From contig DKNG01000256.1 of the NCBI GenBank assembly GCA_002470185.1, positions 1-28,237 of the forward strand: a stretch of DNA of 28,237 bases. The letters are read 5' to 3'. Shown in pieces: positions 1-8,559 of this stretch. Below the pieces are notes generated by a model. It searched no databases. It saw only the letters and a program-made list of their open reading frames with translations, and was not told the DNA's origin. The DNA is from Arcobacter sp. UBA7394. GTDB taxonomy: Bacteria > Campylobacterota > Campylobacteria > Campylobacterales > Arcobacteraceae. The translations under genes were made by a program, and so were the position numbers. Position 1 is the first letter of the stretch. The number at the start of each line of letters is the position of its first letter.

Positions 1-602
1 ACATCTTCTAATTGAGTCATTAATTCTTCATCAATTGCTAATCGACCAGCTGTATCTATTAGTAATACATCATAGTGCTCTGATTTAGCCTTTTCTTGAG
101 CTGCTTTAGCAATTTTAATAGGATTAGTTTCATTATCATCAAAATAAACATCAACTTCGATTTGAGCTGCAATTTGTTTTAATTGTTCAACCGCTGCAAG
201 TCTTTGTAAATCCGCAGCTGCAACTAATACTTTTTTCTTTCTTTGTTTTAAATAGTTTGCAAGTTTACCTGTAGTTGTAGTTTTACCAGAACCTTGTAAA
301 CCAGTCATTAAAATCGTTGTAGGAGGCGTATTTGAGAATACAAAGCCTTGATTACCTTCAGTAGTAAGTAATTTAGTTAATTCATCTTTTAATGCATTTA
401 AAAATGAATCTTGCCCTATTCCATTGTTTTTAGTTTCTATTTCAACAGCACTAACTAATTCTTTAGTTGTTTTATGATGAACGTCAGCTTTTAGTAAAGA
501 TTTTTTTAACTCTGTAATTGCTTTTTTTAAAGAGGCTACATCGTCTTTATGTCTTATTTTATTTACTGCACTTCGTATTGAACCGGTTATTGAATCGAAC
601 AA
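1..602 (-). CDS. ffh: Signal recognition particle GTPase Ffh, N-terminal part (runs off window)
   Basis: This is the protein component of the signal recognition particle; it binds 4.5S RNA and signal sequences of nascent membrane proteins and hydrolyses GTP with FtsY. About 200 codons are visible: the N-terminal helical bundle, then the GTPase domain with P-loop GLQGSGKTTTTGKLA and the DTAGR motif (VLLIDTAGRLAIDEE) just before the window edge. The C-terminal M domain lies outside. The start is a TTG at 602-600, giving MFDSITGSIRSAVNKI, the typical Ffh beginning. A GGAG lies 7 nt upstream and there is no in-frame ATG before a stop about 75 nt upstream. It follows the pseudouridine synthase gene after a ~170-nt gap that holds a hairpin and a possible promoter. 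Identification is secure; the TTG start is inferred. Confidence 0.96.
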   Translation of the reverse strand, partial: MFDSITGSIRSAVNKIRHKDDVASLKKAITELKKSLLKADVHHKTTKELVSAVEIETKNNGIGQDSFLNALKDELTKLLTTEGNQGFVFSNTPPTTILMTGLQGSGKTTTTGKLANYLKQRKKKVLVAAADLQRLAAVEQLKQIAAQIEVDVYFDDNETNPIKIAKAAQEKAKSEHYDVLLIDTAGRLAIDEELMTQLED

Positions 603-632
603 AACTGTACTCCAAGATTTTAAATTTTGTGG

Positions 633-638
633 ATTATA
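633..638 (-). promoter_or_regulatory. Predicted -10 box upstream of ffh
   Basis: A perfect TATAAT lies on the minus strand 30 nt upstream of the ffh TTG start. No convincing -35 is seen, as is common in epsilonproteobacterial promoters. Inferred from sequence only. Confidence 0.4.
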
Positions 639-716
639 CTTTTCATTTGCTTCAAGTAAGGTTAAACAGTGGGTATATTAAGTTAAAATTAATTTTGTTA
701 GTATTTTTTGTAGTAT

Positions 717-743
717 AACAATCCCCGTATTTTGGGAATTGTT
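717..743 (-). terminator. Hairpin between the pseudouridine synthase gene and ffh
   Basis: AACAATCCCC and GGGAATTGTT form a 10-bp stem with one mismatch and a 7-nt loop, 32 nt past the stop of the pseudouridine synthase gene. On the minus strand it is not followed by a clean T-run, so it may be a weak terminator or a processing structure. Confidence 0.45.
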
Positions 744-774
744 ATTATATAGTAGTTTTTTATAAACTTAATTT

Positions 775-1527
775 TTAATTAAATTCGTATACTCTAAATT
801 CTCTTGGTTCTTTAGATTCAAACTCGTAATCAAAAATTCTAGTGATTTTTGAATGTAGTAAAACTCTATTAATATTTGCTGCTGGTTTACCATAAATTGC
901 ATCACCAATAATAGGGTAACCAACTGAATTTAAATGAACTCTAATTTGATGAGTTCTTCCAGATTCAATTACAACTTTAACTTTTGAAAATCTACCTTCA
1001 ACTAACATTGGATATACAGTTGATTTTGCAGGTTTACCTTTTTTTGTATCTACTTTTGATTTTGCTTGACCTCTATCTTTAGTAGTTAAGATTGGTTTAT
1101 CAATTTCAATTTCGTCAATTACTTTTCCATCAACGATTGCAACATATTCTTTATATACTCTATTCGCTGCAAATTCTTTAATAGCTTTTACTCTAAACTC
1201 TTCATTTTTAGCAAACATCATAACACCAGATGTTTCTTTATCAAGTCTGTTTAATAAGATTGCATTTGGGAATTTTCTTGCTACTTCATCTGCTGTTAAA
1301 AACGCAGGTTTATCAACAACTAAAATATCATCATCTTGGAAGATCATCTTAATTGGTGCAACTTCTTTTACTGTAAATTGAGCATTAGTGCTAATTTCAC
1401 CTCTTGCAATAAGAACTTTTTTCCCACCAGATTTAACTAAACCTTTGTCAATTAAATCTTTTGCTTTCGAGTTTGAAATATTTTCTTGTTTTGCTAATAC
1501 TTTATATGCTTTATCATATCCAGCCAT
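775..1527 (-). CDS. RluA-family RNA pseudouridine synthase
   Basis: A 250-aa enzyme that isomerises uridine to pseudouridine in rRNA or tRNA; the exact target cannot be read from sequence. An S4-like RNA-binding segment occupies about residues 5-55. The catalytic domain follows, with NRLDKETSG at 93-101; Asp96 is the expected catalytic residue (the family usually has HRLD, here NRLD). The second family motif GRTHQIRVHL lies near residue 190. The ATG lies inside the 3' end of waaA (14-nt overlap), implying translational coupling. This is the last gene of the glyQ-to-pseudouridine-synthase run and ffh follows downstream. The family is clear; substrate and symbol are left open. Confidence 0.9.
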   Translation of the reverse strand: MAGYDKAYKVLAKQENISNSKAKDLIDKGLVKSGGKKVLIARGEISTNAQFTVKEVAPIKMIFQDDDILVVDKPAFLTADEVARKFPNAILLNRLDKETSGVMMFAKNEEFRVKAIKEFAANRVYKEYVAIVDGKVIDEIEIDKPILTTKDRGQAKSKVDTKKGKPAKSTVYPMLVEGRFSKVKVVIESGRTHQIRVHLNSVGYPIIGDAIYGKPAANINRVLLHSKITRIFDYEFESKEPREFRVYEFN

Positions 1528-2662
1528 TTATTTCCTTTATTATAGGTTCTAATGAACCAGCTTTTGTTAAAACTGGTTTTTCTAAATTATCTATTTTATC
1601 TAGGTAATCACCTAAGTTTTCATTATCAATTAAATAATAATTACTTACGCATTCAAAAAGTGGTTTCTGATTAAAAATATTTTTACCACTTATAATTTTA
1701 CATCCAAAATATGCAGGCTCAATAGGATTATGCCCACCAATTTTTTCGAATGCTCCTCCAAGAATCACAACATCAGATATTGAAAAAATATCATTTAAAA
1801 TACCCATTTTATCAACAAGTATTATATCAGATTCAAAATCTTCTTTTTTTGAATATCTTTGATAACTTATATTTTTATCTTTAATAAATTCTTTTATTAA
1901 AGAGTCAACTTTATCAAATCTTTCAGGGTGTCTTGGAACAATAATTAATTTTCCATGCTCTTTTTTATAAGCATCTAAAATTAATTCTTCTTCTTTCTCA
2001 TGCGTGCTACCTGCTGTAATAACACATGCATCAGGTTTTACAAAATTATTTTTTACTTTAGGAAGTTGTGCTAATTTAATATTACCAATAACTTCAACGT
2101 TAGCTGCACCTAACTCTTCTAATCTTTCTTTGTCTAATTCACTTTGTGCAAATACTTTATCTATATGCTTGAATATTTTTTTATAAAAAAATGAAAATCT
2201 TTTATATGATGCATAAGATTTATCAGAAATCCTAGCATTAATCAAAAAAGTCTTAGTTCCTTTTGATTTAGCACATAAAAAAAGCATATACCAAAGTTCA
2301 GCTTCCATAACAACTAGTACTTTTTGTTTATTTATCCAAAAAGGTAAAAATATTTCAAAAGGTAAATAACGGCTATTTTTCGTTATCTTATTTGCCTCTT
2401 CAAATCCTGTATTAGTAATAACAGATACATTAGCCTCATTAATATACTCTTCTATTAATGGTTTTATAGCTTTAGTTTCTCCCATTGAACATGAATGAAA
2501 CCATACACCTGATTTTTCAAATTTTGGATTATTCTTTAAAAAAAATTTTGAAGGGATTGCAACTTTATATTTTGAACTTCTTGATTTAAATATTAGATAT
2601 GGAATAGCTAGTACATATACTACAAATGCGAGTATGTAATAAAATATACTAAAAAGGCTCAA
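1514..2662 (-). CDS. waaA: 3-deoxy-D-manno-octulosonic acid (Kdo) transferase
   Basis: A 382-aa GT30 glycosyltransferase that transfers Kdo from CMP-Kdo to lipid A precursor at the inner face of the cytoplasmic membrane, a step in LPS or LOS core synthesis. One N-terminal membrane helix spans about residues 4-24. WFHSCSMGE follows, with Glu62 matching the catalytic base of the family. The C-terminal domain has IIVPRHPERF and the signature GGHNPIEPA. The start is TTG (MSLFSIFYY), with GAGG 7 nt upstream; no in-frame ATG precedes the conserved domain. It begins 2 nt after the stop of the zinc-ribbon gene and overlaps the pseudouridine synthase gene. Whether it adds one or two Kdo residues is not visible. 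Confidence 0.95.
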   Translation of the reverse strand: MSLFSIFYYILAFVVYVLAIPYLIFKSRSSKYKVAIPSKFFLKNNPKFEKSGVWFHSCSMGETKAIKPLIEEYINEANVSVITNTGFEEANKITKNSRYLPFEIFLPFWINKQKVLVVMEAELWYMLFLCAKSKGTKTFLINARISDKSYASYKRFSFFYKKIFKHIDKVFAQSELDKERLEELGAANVEVIGNIKLAQLPKVKNNFVKPDACVITAGSTHEKEEELILDAYKKEHGKLIIVPRHPERFDKVDSLIKEFIKDKNISYQRYSKKEDFESDIILVDKMGILNDIFSISDVVILGGAFEKIGGHNPIEPAYFGCKIISGKNIFNQKPLFECVSNYYLIDNENLGDYLDKIDNLEKPVLTKAGSLEPIIKEINGWI

Positions 2663-2664
2663 AA

Positions 2665-3384
2665 TTAAGCCTCTTCAGTTTCATCTTCTTTGTAAAGAAT
2701 TCTTCCACAATGTGGACAGTTTATAATCTCTTCAGATTTAATTACTTCAGCATAAGTTTTGTCATTAATTTTCATGTAACAACCATAACAAGCTTGTTTT
2801 TTTACAGGAACAACAGCTGAATCTTTAGCCCATCTTTTAATTTTTTCATAGAAAGTTAAAATTTTATTATCAAATTTTTCTAATAATTCACTTCTTTCTT
2901 GATATACAACGTTTCTTTCTTTATTGATTTCTTCAATTGTAGTATCAACAGCAACTTGAATTTCTTTAATTGATTCTTCTTCTTCAGTTAAATTAACTTG
3001 TAACTCTTTTAATTCTTCTTCTTTTGAACTTGCAAGAGTATCTAATCTATTAATTTCTTCATTAGCAAAAGCAATTTGTTCTTTAGCAATTTCTTCTTCT
3101 AATTGTAAAGCTTTTAATTCTTTTTCTGTTTGAATGTCTTTATTCTTTTTAGCAATATCTTCTAATTTAGATTTTAACTCAGCTAAGTGAATATTGTTTT
3201 TTGTTCTTTTAGACTTGATTTCATCAACTTCTAAATAGATGTTGTTGATTGAAGTTTTAATAGCTTCTGCTGTTTCAATAAATGTAGCAAGTTTAGCTTT
3301 TTCATTTTCAATCTTTGGTTCAAACATACTAATTGACGTGTCAAATTTAGATAATTTGATTAGATCCTGTAAATACTTATTCAA
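2665..3384 (-). CDS. Coiled-coil C4 zinc-ribbon protein (HP0958/FlgZ-like)
   Basis: A 239-aa cytoplasmic protein with a long, charged coiled-coil hairpin over about residues 15-180. A C-terminal four-cysteine zinc ribbon follows: Cys199-x2-Cys202 and Cys223-x2-Cys226 (CYGC ... CPHC). This is the architecture of the DUF164/zf-RING_7 family. The Helicobacter pylori member HP0958 (FlgZ) is needed for flagella, binds the sigma factor RpoN and flaA mRNA; the same job here is inference. The start is TTG (MNKYLQDLIKLSKFD) with a strong AAGGAG 6 nt upstream. It overlaps the end of the Nif3-like gene by 8 nt, and waaA starts 2 nt after its stop. Confidence 0.85.
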   Translation of the reverse strand: MNKYLQDLIKLSKFDTSISMFEPKIENEKAKLATFIETAEAIKTSINNIYLEVDEIKSKRTKNNIHLAELKSKLEDIAKKNKDIQTEKELKALQLEEEIAKEQIAFANEEINRLDTLASSKEEELKELQVNLTEEEESIKEIQVAVDTTIEEINKERNVVYQERSELLEKFDNKILTFYEKIKRWAKDSAVVPVKKQACYGCYMKINDKTYAEVIKSEEIINCPHCGRILYKEDETEEA

Positions 3385-4132
3385 TAGTTTCTCCTTCTAT
3401 AAAAAACTCAAATGGATTTTGTGAAGCTGTTATTATAGCTTTTAATTCATTTTTTTTCAAATGTTCTGAAAGAAGTCCCTCAATTAAGGTACTGAAATAT
3501 CTTTCACTCTCATAATGTCTTATATCAATTAATGAAATTCCTCTAGCTTTTGCTTCCATAGCATCATGATATTTTATATCACCTGTTAAGAAACAATCAG
3601 CTTGAACTTCATTTAATAATGACATTCCTGCCCCTGTAACAATTGCAACATTTTTAATGTGTTCTTTACATCTAACTGCTTTTGTTGTTTTTAAATTTAA
3701 TTTTTTTGAAATATCTTTTACTAAATCATCAAAATTCATATTGACATTAGCATAAGAGATAAACTCTTCACTATTTAAAACTTCTAAACCTAATATATCT
3801 TGTGCAACATATTTATTTAAATGTGTTTTGTCAATATTTGTATGCATTGAAATTAAAGATATATCTTTTTTAATTAATTTTTTTAATAGTTTTGTACTAT
3901 AAGAGTCATAATTAACTCTTTTTAGTCCTGAAAAAATTAATGGATGATGAGTTATAACTAATGAATTTTCTTTCATTTCATCAACTAATCTCTCATCTAA
4001 ATCAATACTAATATATACACTTTTTATTTCGTCATCCATTGAACCTACTAGAAGTCCAGCATTATCCCATTTTTCTTGTAGTGAAAAAGGAGATAGAATA
4101 TCTAAAATGTCATATATATCTTTAACTTTCAA
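3377..4132 (-). CDS. Nif3/YbgI-family dinuclear metal-centre protein
   Basis: A 251-aa protein of the NIF3 (DUF34) family, often labelled GTP cyclohydrolase I type 2 homolog although the cellular function is unsettled. Metal-site motifs are visible: THHPL at 61-65, MHTNID at 96-101 and RHYESE near 204-209. EKWDNAGLLVG at the N terminus is also typical. It is the short form, without the PII-like insertion of the ~370-aa versions. The start is TTG with AGGA 6 nt upstream. It lies 8 nt downstream of glyQ and overlaps the zinc-ribbon gene. Family assignment is firm; function is unknown. Confidence 0.88.
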   Translation of the reverse strand: MKVKDIYDILDILSPFSLQEKWDNAGLLVGSMDDEIKSVYISIDLDERLVDEMKENSLVITHHPLIFSGLKRVNYDSYSTKLLKKLIKKDISLISMHTNIDKTHLNKYVAQDILGLEVLNSEEFISYANVNMNFDDLVKDISKKLNLKTTKAVRCKEHIKNVAIVTGAGMSLLNEVQADCFLTGDIKYHDAMEAKARGISLIDIRHYESERYFSTLIEGLLSEHLKKNELKAIITASQNPFEFFIEGETIE

Positions 4133-4140
4133 AATAATTC

Positions 4141-5079
4141 CTATTCAAATAATTCAGGATTATTTAGTTTTAGTTTTTCTAAAGCTTCTAGAGAAGACTT
4201 AGTATTAACTCTTTCTAATCTTTGAGGTTCTTGTTTTTTATATAAAACTGCACAACCTTGAGATAACTCTCTAACTTTAAGAATGTAATTTTGTCTCTCA
4301 GTTACAGAAATAGCTTTTCTTGCATCTAAAGTATTAAAAGCATGAGAAGCAATCATACACTGGTCATAAGCTGGTAAAGGTAAACCTGCATCTAAACAAG
4401 ATTTACACTCATTAAAAGCATCATCAAAATGTCTAAATAACATTTCAGTATCAGCTACTTCAAAACTATATTTAGAAAACTCAAATTCACCTTCTTTATG
4501 AACATCTGCATAAGTAGTTGTTCCAAAGTCATTTTCATTCCATACAATATCAAATACAGAGTCAACACCTTGTAAATACATTGCAAGTCTTTCAGTACCA
4601 TAAGTAATTTCAACTGCAACGGGATCACAAGGAAGACCTCCAACTTGTTGGAAGTATGTAAATTGAGTAACTTCCATACCATCTAACCAAACTTCCCAAC
4701 CAAGTCCCCAAGCTCCAAGAGTTGGTGATTCCCAGTTATCTTCAACAAATCTAATATCATGTTTAGATAAATCTAATCCTAAATACTCTAAAGATTGTAA
4801 ATATAAATCTTGAATATTGTCAGGACTTGGTTTAATTAAAGTTTGAAATTGGTAATAAGCACCTAATCTATTAGGGTTCTCACCATATCTTCCATCAGTT
4901 GGTCTTCTACTTGGTGCAACATAAGCAGTTGACCATGGAGTTGAATCTAAACTTCTAAGAAGTGTTGCAGGGTGAAATGTCCCAGCACCAGCTGGAATAT
5001 CATAAGGTTGTACAATATTACATCCTTGTTTTGCCCAAAATTCTTGTAGTTTTAATAGAATTTGTGAAAATGTAACCAT
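4141..5079 (-). CDS. glyQ: Glycyl-tRNA synthetase alpha subunit
   Basis: The catalytic alpha chain of the tetrameric (alpha2beta2) bacterial glycyl-tRNA synthetase, which charges tRNA-Gly. At 312 aa it is slightly longer than the usual 290-300. The N-terminal [17 protein letters not shown] and the class II region around [17 protein letters not shown] are strongly conserved, as is [18 protein letters not shown]. The ATG has AGGA about 9 nt upstream. The beta subunit gene glyS is not adjacent and must lie elsewhere. It heads the run into nif3-like, the zinc-ribbon gene, waaA and the pseudouridine synthase gene. The 179-nt upstream gap carries inverted repeats and the purE terminator. Confidence 0.98.
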   Translation of the reverse strand: MVTFSQILLKLQEFWAKQGCNIVQPYDIPAGAGTFHPATLLRSLDSTPWSTAYVAPSRRPTDGRYGENPNRLGAYYQFQTLIKPSPDNIQDLYLQSLEYLGLDLSKHDIRFVEDNWESPTLGAWGLGWEVWLDGMEVTQFTYFQQVGGLPCDPVAVEITYGTERLAMYLQGVDSVFDIVWNENDFGTTTYADVHKEGEFEFSKYSFEVADTEMLFRHFDDAFNECKSCLDAGLPLPAYDQCMIASHAFNTLDARKAISVTERQNYILKVRELSQGCAVLYKKQEPQRLERVNTKSSLEALEKLKLNNPELFE

Positions 5080-5124
5080 CTATTTAATTCCTAGTTTTTA
5101 ATTTCTTCTCAATCAATATATAAA

Positions 5125-5162
5125 TTCAAGTATTACCTATACAAAAATAGGAAAAACTTGAA
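5125..5162 (-). repeat. Nested inverted repeat upstream of glyQ
   Basis: TTCAAGT (5125-5131) pairs with ACTTGAA (5156-5162), and inside it CCTAT (5136-5140) pairs with ATAGG (5147-5151). It starts 46 nt upstream of the glyQ ATG, so it may form in the 5' leader or be an operator. Function is unknown. Confidence 0.4.
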
Positions 5163-5194
5163 TCTATATTTGATAAAATTTAATACATTGTTTT

Positions 5195-5208
5195 GATACA
5201 GTTGTATC
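5195..5208. repeat. Short palindrome GATACA-GT-TGTATC
   Basis: A perfect 6-bp inverted repeat with a 2-nt spacer between the purE terminator and glyQ. The shape would suit a dimeric regulator. No regulator is identified. Confidence 0.35.
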
Positions 5209-5223
5209 TGGTTTTCATAAAGA

Positions 5224-5260
5224 AATAAGATAAGCACTATTTCTAGTGCTAAGTCTTATT
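5224..5260 (-). terminator. Terminator-like hairpin after purE
   Basis: AATAAGA...AGCACTA pairs with TAGTGCT...TCTTATT, a 14-bp interrupted stem with a TTTC loop. It overlaps the purE stop codon. On the minus strand a T-rich stretch (TTATTTCTTTAT) ends the structure, consistent with intrinsic termination between purE and glyQ. Confidence 0.7.
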
Positions 5261-5753
5261 ATAAAATTACTTCGATTTCTTTTGAATCACTTTCAACTTT
5301 TTTAGCTTGAACGATTCTGTCTTCTTTTAATTTAATAGCTAATTCATTATCAGAAATTGCAAGAATTTGCATTGCAAAATATGCGGCATTAACTGCACCA
5401 GATCTTCCAAGTGCAACAGTTCCAACAGGCATACCAGCAGGCATTTGAACAGTTGAAAGCATAGCATCCATACCATCCATTGCTCCACCTTTCATAGGTA
5501 CACCAATTACAGGTTTAGTAGTTCCTGCTGCCAATGCACCAGCTAAGTGAGCAGCCATACCAGCAGCAGCAATAAATGCTACAGCACCCTTTTCTTCTGA
5601 TTCTTTAATATAAGTTTTAGTTCTATCAGGAGACCTATGAGCTGATGAAATAACAATTTCATACTTAACGTTGAACTTTTCAAAAGTGTCAGCACAGTGT
5701 TTCATAATCTCGTAGTCAGATTTACTACCCATAATAATAGATACAAAATTCAT
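5259..5753 (-). CDS. purE: N5-carboxyaminoimidazole ribonucleotide mutase (class I PurE)
   Basis: A 164-aa enzyme converting N5-CAIR to CAIR in de novo purine synthesis. It shows GSKSD at 9-13 and SAHRSP at 37-42 with the catalytic His39. The AAAGMAAHLAG and GVPMKGGAMDGMDAM segments are the usual substrate loops of class I PurE. The ATG is preceded by AAGGA, and a TATAAT lies 35-40 nt upstream. No purK is adjacent. Upstream is the GT9-like gene; a hairpin terminates transcription before glyQ. Confidence 0.97.
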   Translation of the reverse strand: MNFVSIIMGSKSDYEIMKHCADTFEKFNVKYEIVISSAHRSPDRTKTYIKESEEKGAVAFIAAAGMAAHLAGALAAGTTKPVIGVPMKGGAMDGMDAMLSTVQMPAGMPVGTVALGRSGAVNAAYFAMQILAISDNELAIKLKEDRIVQAKKVESDSKEIEVIL

Positions 5754-5787
5754 TTATCAATCCTTAATTTTTTCTTTAAAAGTAGCG

Positions 5788-5793
5788 ATTATA
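5788..5793 (-). promoter_or_regulatory. Predicted -10 box for purE
   Basis: A perfect TATAAT (in TTTTTGATATAATCGC) lies 35 nt upstream of the purE ATG, right at the stop of the GT9-like gene. It suggests purE has its own promoter. Inferred. Confidence 0.55.
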
Positions 5794-7098
5794 TCAAAAA
5801 GTTTCTAATAGTTTTATAATCCGTGAAACTTTAAGTTTTTGCCATGAATCAAATCTATAAAAAGTAAGGCTATTATTCTTAAAAATAAACTGAGAAAAAC
5901 TCTTAGATTCATCTACTATTTCCACTGCTTTTACATAGTTATAATATTTTATTTTTCTTTCATAATCAGGGTTTGTAAATATTACAACACTTGGGATTAA
6001 AAATGCATCCGCAATATGAAAAGTTGATGTTTCAGAAGTAATAATACCGTCCATATTAGAGATAATATAAGAAAAATCATTAAAAGATTTTGACTCTTTT
6101 GAAAAATCAATTACATCCGAATCTTTATTTCTACTATCTAAATTTAAAGTTGTAACTATAGTATAATCACTTGCTTTTTTTATAAGTTTTTTTAAAATCG
6201 AAATTGCAATTTCTTGGGGTATTGAATTTTCCATTTTTGCAGAATAAGGATGAAACAATAAAAGTTTTCCTTTTAATTTTGCATTTTTAATTTTTTCTTT
6301 TAAATCATCACTTGGTTCAAATAAATTCATATTTAGTTGATTATATTTCATATTATCAGGAATTTTGAAATAATCAATTCCAAATTTGTATAACCAAGCA
6401 TCAATCATATTTAATTCTTTAAAATACATTGATTTTAGATCAACTGAACTATTATCAATAAAATAATCATAAGAACAAAACTTTTTAGTATCTAAACTTA
6501 GGGGATATACTTTATTTATAAATGTTTGTTTTTTATAAATCTCTTTATCCCTTGAATAAAAAGTATTATTAGAAGCATTTATATAAAGATCTAAAACAAC
6601 TTCTTTATACACTTCTTTTAGTTTCGTATATAAAATTCTAAGAGCTGTGGATCCTGCAACCATTTCACCAATACTTCTTCCAACACTTCCAATTACAGCA
6701 ATAGAAACTCTGTCTTTTTTAATAGTTAATTGTTTGTAGATATCTGCTTTTTGGTTAGAAAATAAAAAAGAATTCACCTCATCTTTATCATTTATAAAAT
6801 TCTCTTGTATTCTCTTTTCATAGTTTACTTGATTTGTATATTCATTGGCATTAGATATTCCTAATTCAATTGGAAAATCTTCTACTTCTCTTACTTTAGA
6901 CTCTTTTAGTAATCTTGCTGAATATTTAATTTTATCAACGTTTCTGAAGACTTCTTTTAAGTCTTCAAAATCGTCTGCTGTAGTGATATAGGCAGTTTCG
7001 TTATTAAGGTTAGATGGTTCTTTAAACTTAAGATACTTAACTAAAGTCCCATCTGTTGTTTTAATATTTATGCTGTTAGTAACTCTAAAAAATATCAT
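5794..7098 (-). CDS. GT9-like (heptosyltransferase-fold) protein, function unknown
   Basis: I do not recognise this 434-aa protein as a named enzyme. Roughly the first 125 residues match nothing I know. From about residue 130 it resembles GT9 (ADP-heptose:LPS heptosyltransferase) architecture: a first Rossmann strand VSIAVIGSVGRSIGEMVAGS, later LLLFHPYSAKMENS where GT9 enzymes have a sugar-nucleotide loop, and GIITSETSTFHIADAFLIP, resembling the GT9 segment where a surface His-Ala precedes a Pro. The distal part carries FTNPDYERKIKYYN. It has no signal peptide or membrane helix. The ATG lies 2 nt after the U32 gene stop. A role in surface sugar assembly is possible; so is a fold-only relation. 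Confidence 0.6.
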   Translation of the reverse strand: MIFFRVTNSINIKTTDGTLVKYLKFKEPSNLNNETAYITTADDFEDLKEVFRNVDKIKYSARLLKESKVREVEDFPIELGISNANEYTNQVNYEKRIQENFINDKDEVNSFLFSNQKADIYKQLTIKKDRVSIAVIGSVGRSIGEMVAGSTALRILYTKLKEVYKEVVLDLYINASNNTFYSRDKEIYKKQTFINKVYPLSLDTKKFCSYDYFIDNSSVDLKSMYFKELNMIDAWLYKFGIDYFKIPDNMKYNQLNMNLFEPSDDLKEKIKNAKLKGKLLLFHPYSAKMENSIPQEIAISILKKLIKKASDYTIVTTLNLDSRNKDSDVIDFSKESKSFNDFSYIISNMDGIITSETSTFHIADAFLIPSVVIFTNPDYERKIKYYNYVKAVEIVDESKSFSQFIFKNNSLTFYRFDSWQKLKVSRIIKLLETF

Positions 7099-7100
7099 AC

Positions 7101-8393
7101 TTATTTTATAGGTTGACCTTCATCATTTGTCTCTACTCTTAACATAGTTAAATATGGTAATTTCCCTGGTAATTGAATCTTATTTGTATTACCACTGTGA
7201 ACTGATTCTAATTCTTTATTAGTTTCAGTTAAAATTTTATTGAAGTTTACATAATATAAACCATCTTCTTTTTTATAAATCTTACCAAGTTCATTTTCAC
7301 ATTCAACAATCTCAGAATTTCTTGGAGCAAAAATTTCAACATCATTACCTGGGTAAATTTTATATTTACATAAGAAGTGAGCTTCATCTTCAGTTACTAA
7401 TCCAGAAACTTCATATGTTCCTTTAGATAATGCATACTGATGATTTTGAGAATCTAGTTTTTCAAATGGTCTATGTACTAAATAAGCATCTGTAAACCCT
7501 CTATTTTTTGTTGTATGTAATTCTCTTTGGTATTTATCTGCATCAAACTTATCTTCATAATAATCATCAATAGCTTCTCTATATGCATTAGCTGTAACTG
7601 CTGCATAATATGGAGATTTTGTTCTACCTTCAATCTTTAATGAATCAACAGCACCAGAATCTAAGATTTCTTGAATATGTGATGCTAAGTTCATATCTTT
7701 TGAGTTAAAGATATATGTACCAACACCTGGTTCTTCTTCTAATCTGAATAAAGTATTTTGGTTTTGACTTTCTGCATATAATGTATATTCAAATCTACAG
7801 TCATTTGCACAAGAACCTCTATTAGGAACTCTTCCACTTTGTACTGCTGATACTAAACATCTACCAGAGTATGCAAAACACATAGAACCATGCACGAAAA
7901 TTTCAATTTCCATATCAGGTAAGTGTTCTTTAATTTGTTTAACATCTTTTAATGAAATCTCTCTAGCTACAACAATTCTTCTAACACCTAAGTCCCAGAA
8001 TACTTGTGCATCAAGATAGTTAAGTACATTTGCTTGAGTAGATAAGTGTACATCAATATCAGGTGCAATCTCTCTACATAATTTTACAACACCAGGAGCT
8101 GCAACAATAAAACCATCTGGTTTTACTTCTGCCATTTTCTCAATGTGTTTCTTTAATAAATCAATTTGGTTGTTAAATGGAAATCCATTTATTGTTGCAT
8201 AAACTTTTTTTCCTCTGGCGTGAGCATAGTCAATACCTTCTTTAAATGTTTCAAATGTAAACTCTTTACCAGCTCTAATTCTTAAACTGAAGTGACTAAC
8301 TCCAGCGTATACAGCATCTGCACCATAATTGATTGCAATTTTTAATTTTTCTAGGTTTCCCGCGGGGGAAAGTAGCTCTACTTTTTCGCTCAT
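7101..8393 (-). CDS. trhP: U32-family protein, TrhP (YegQ)-type tRNA hydroxylation enzyme
   Basis: A 430-aa member of peptidase family U32. The E. coli members RlhA and TrhP act in RNA hydroxylation; TrhP works on U34 of tRNAs with prephenate. The N-terminal barrel starts ELLSPAGNLEKLKIAINYGADAVYAG. The cysteine signature is HGSMCFAYSGRC ... NRGSCANDCR, with Cys172, Cys179, Cys195 and Cys199, likely Fe-S ligands. SLKIEGRTKSPYYAA follows, then a C-terminal beta domain. Length and layout fit TrhP better than the longer RlhA, but the subfamily call is inference. The ATG has AAGGA upstream and a TATAAT 55-60 nt upstream. The GT9-like gene follows after 2 nt. Confidence 0.8.
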   Translation of the reverse strand: MSEKVELLSPAGNLEKLKIAINYGADAVYAGVSHFSLRIRAGKEFTFETFKEGIDYAHARGKKVYATINGFPFNNQIDLLKKHIEKMAEVKPDGFIVAAPGVVKLCREIAPDIDVHLSTQANVLNYLDAQVFWDLGVRRIVVAREISLKDVKQIKEHLPDMEIEIFVHGSMCFAYSGRCLVSAVQSGRVPNRGSCANDCRFEYTLYAESQNQNTLFRLEEEPGVGTYIFNSKDMNLASHIQEILDSGAVDSLKIEGRTKSPYYAAVTANAYREAIDDYYEDKFDADKYQRELHTTKNRGFTDAYLVHRPFEKLDSQNHQYALSKGTYEVSGLVTEDEAHFLCKYKIYPGNDVEIFAPRNSEIVECENELGKIYKKEDGLYYVNFNKILTETNKELESVHSGNTNKIQLPGKLPYLTMLRVETNDEGQPIK

Positions 8394-8447
8394 AATTTTC
8401 CTTCTATAATCTTTATCATTTATTGTATATATTCTTTAAAATTTGAC

Positions 8448-8453
8448 ATTATA
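8448..8453 (-). promoter_or_regulatory. Predicted -10 box for the U32 gene
   Basis: GGGTATAATGTC on the minus strand holds a perfect TATAAT, with the predicted start near 8441 and a ~48-nt leader. The upstream T-rich tract fits the epsilonproteobacterial promoter style. Confidence 0.6.
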
Positions 8454-8559
8454 CCCAATTTTTTCATAAAAAATAGATGACTATTTTATTAAACTATAAA
8501 TAAGTAATCATGAAGTAGCTAAAAGGAGCTATTATATTGAAGCTGTAGTTTTAAATTTT

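Noticed and set aside
518..718. Open frame on the plus strand (66 codons)
   Set aside because: It lies opposite ffh and its leader, has no recognisable domain, and is explained as a shadow.
5080..5258. Possible T-box riboswitch before glyQ
   Set aside because: No T-box sequence, specifier stem or antiterminator is visible; T-boxes are also not expected in this phylum.
8356..8376. GC-rich run CCCGCGGGGG in a very AT-rich genome
   Set aside because: It encodes the conserved Ser-Pro-Ala-Gly-Asn segment of the U32 protein, which accounts for it; no sign of an insertion.
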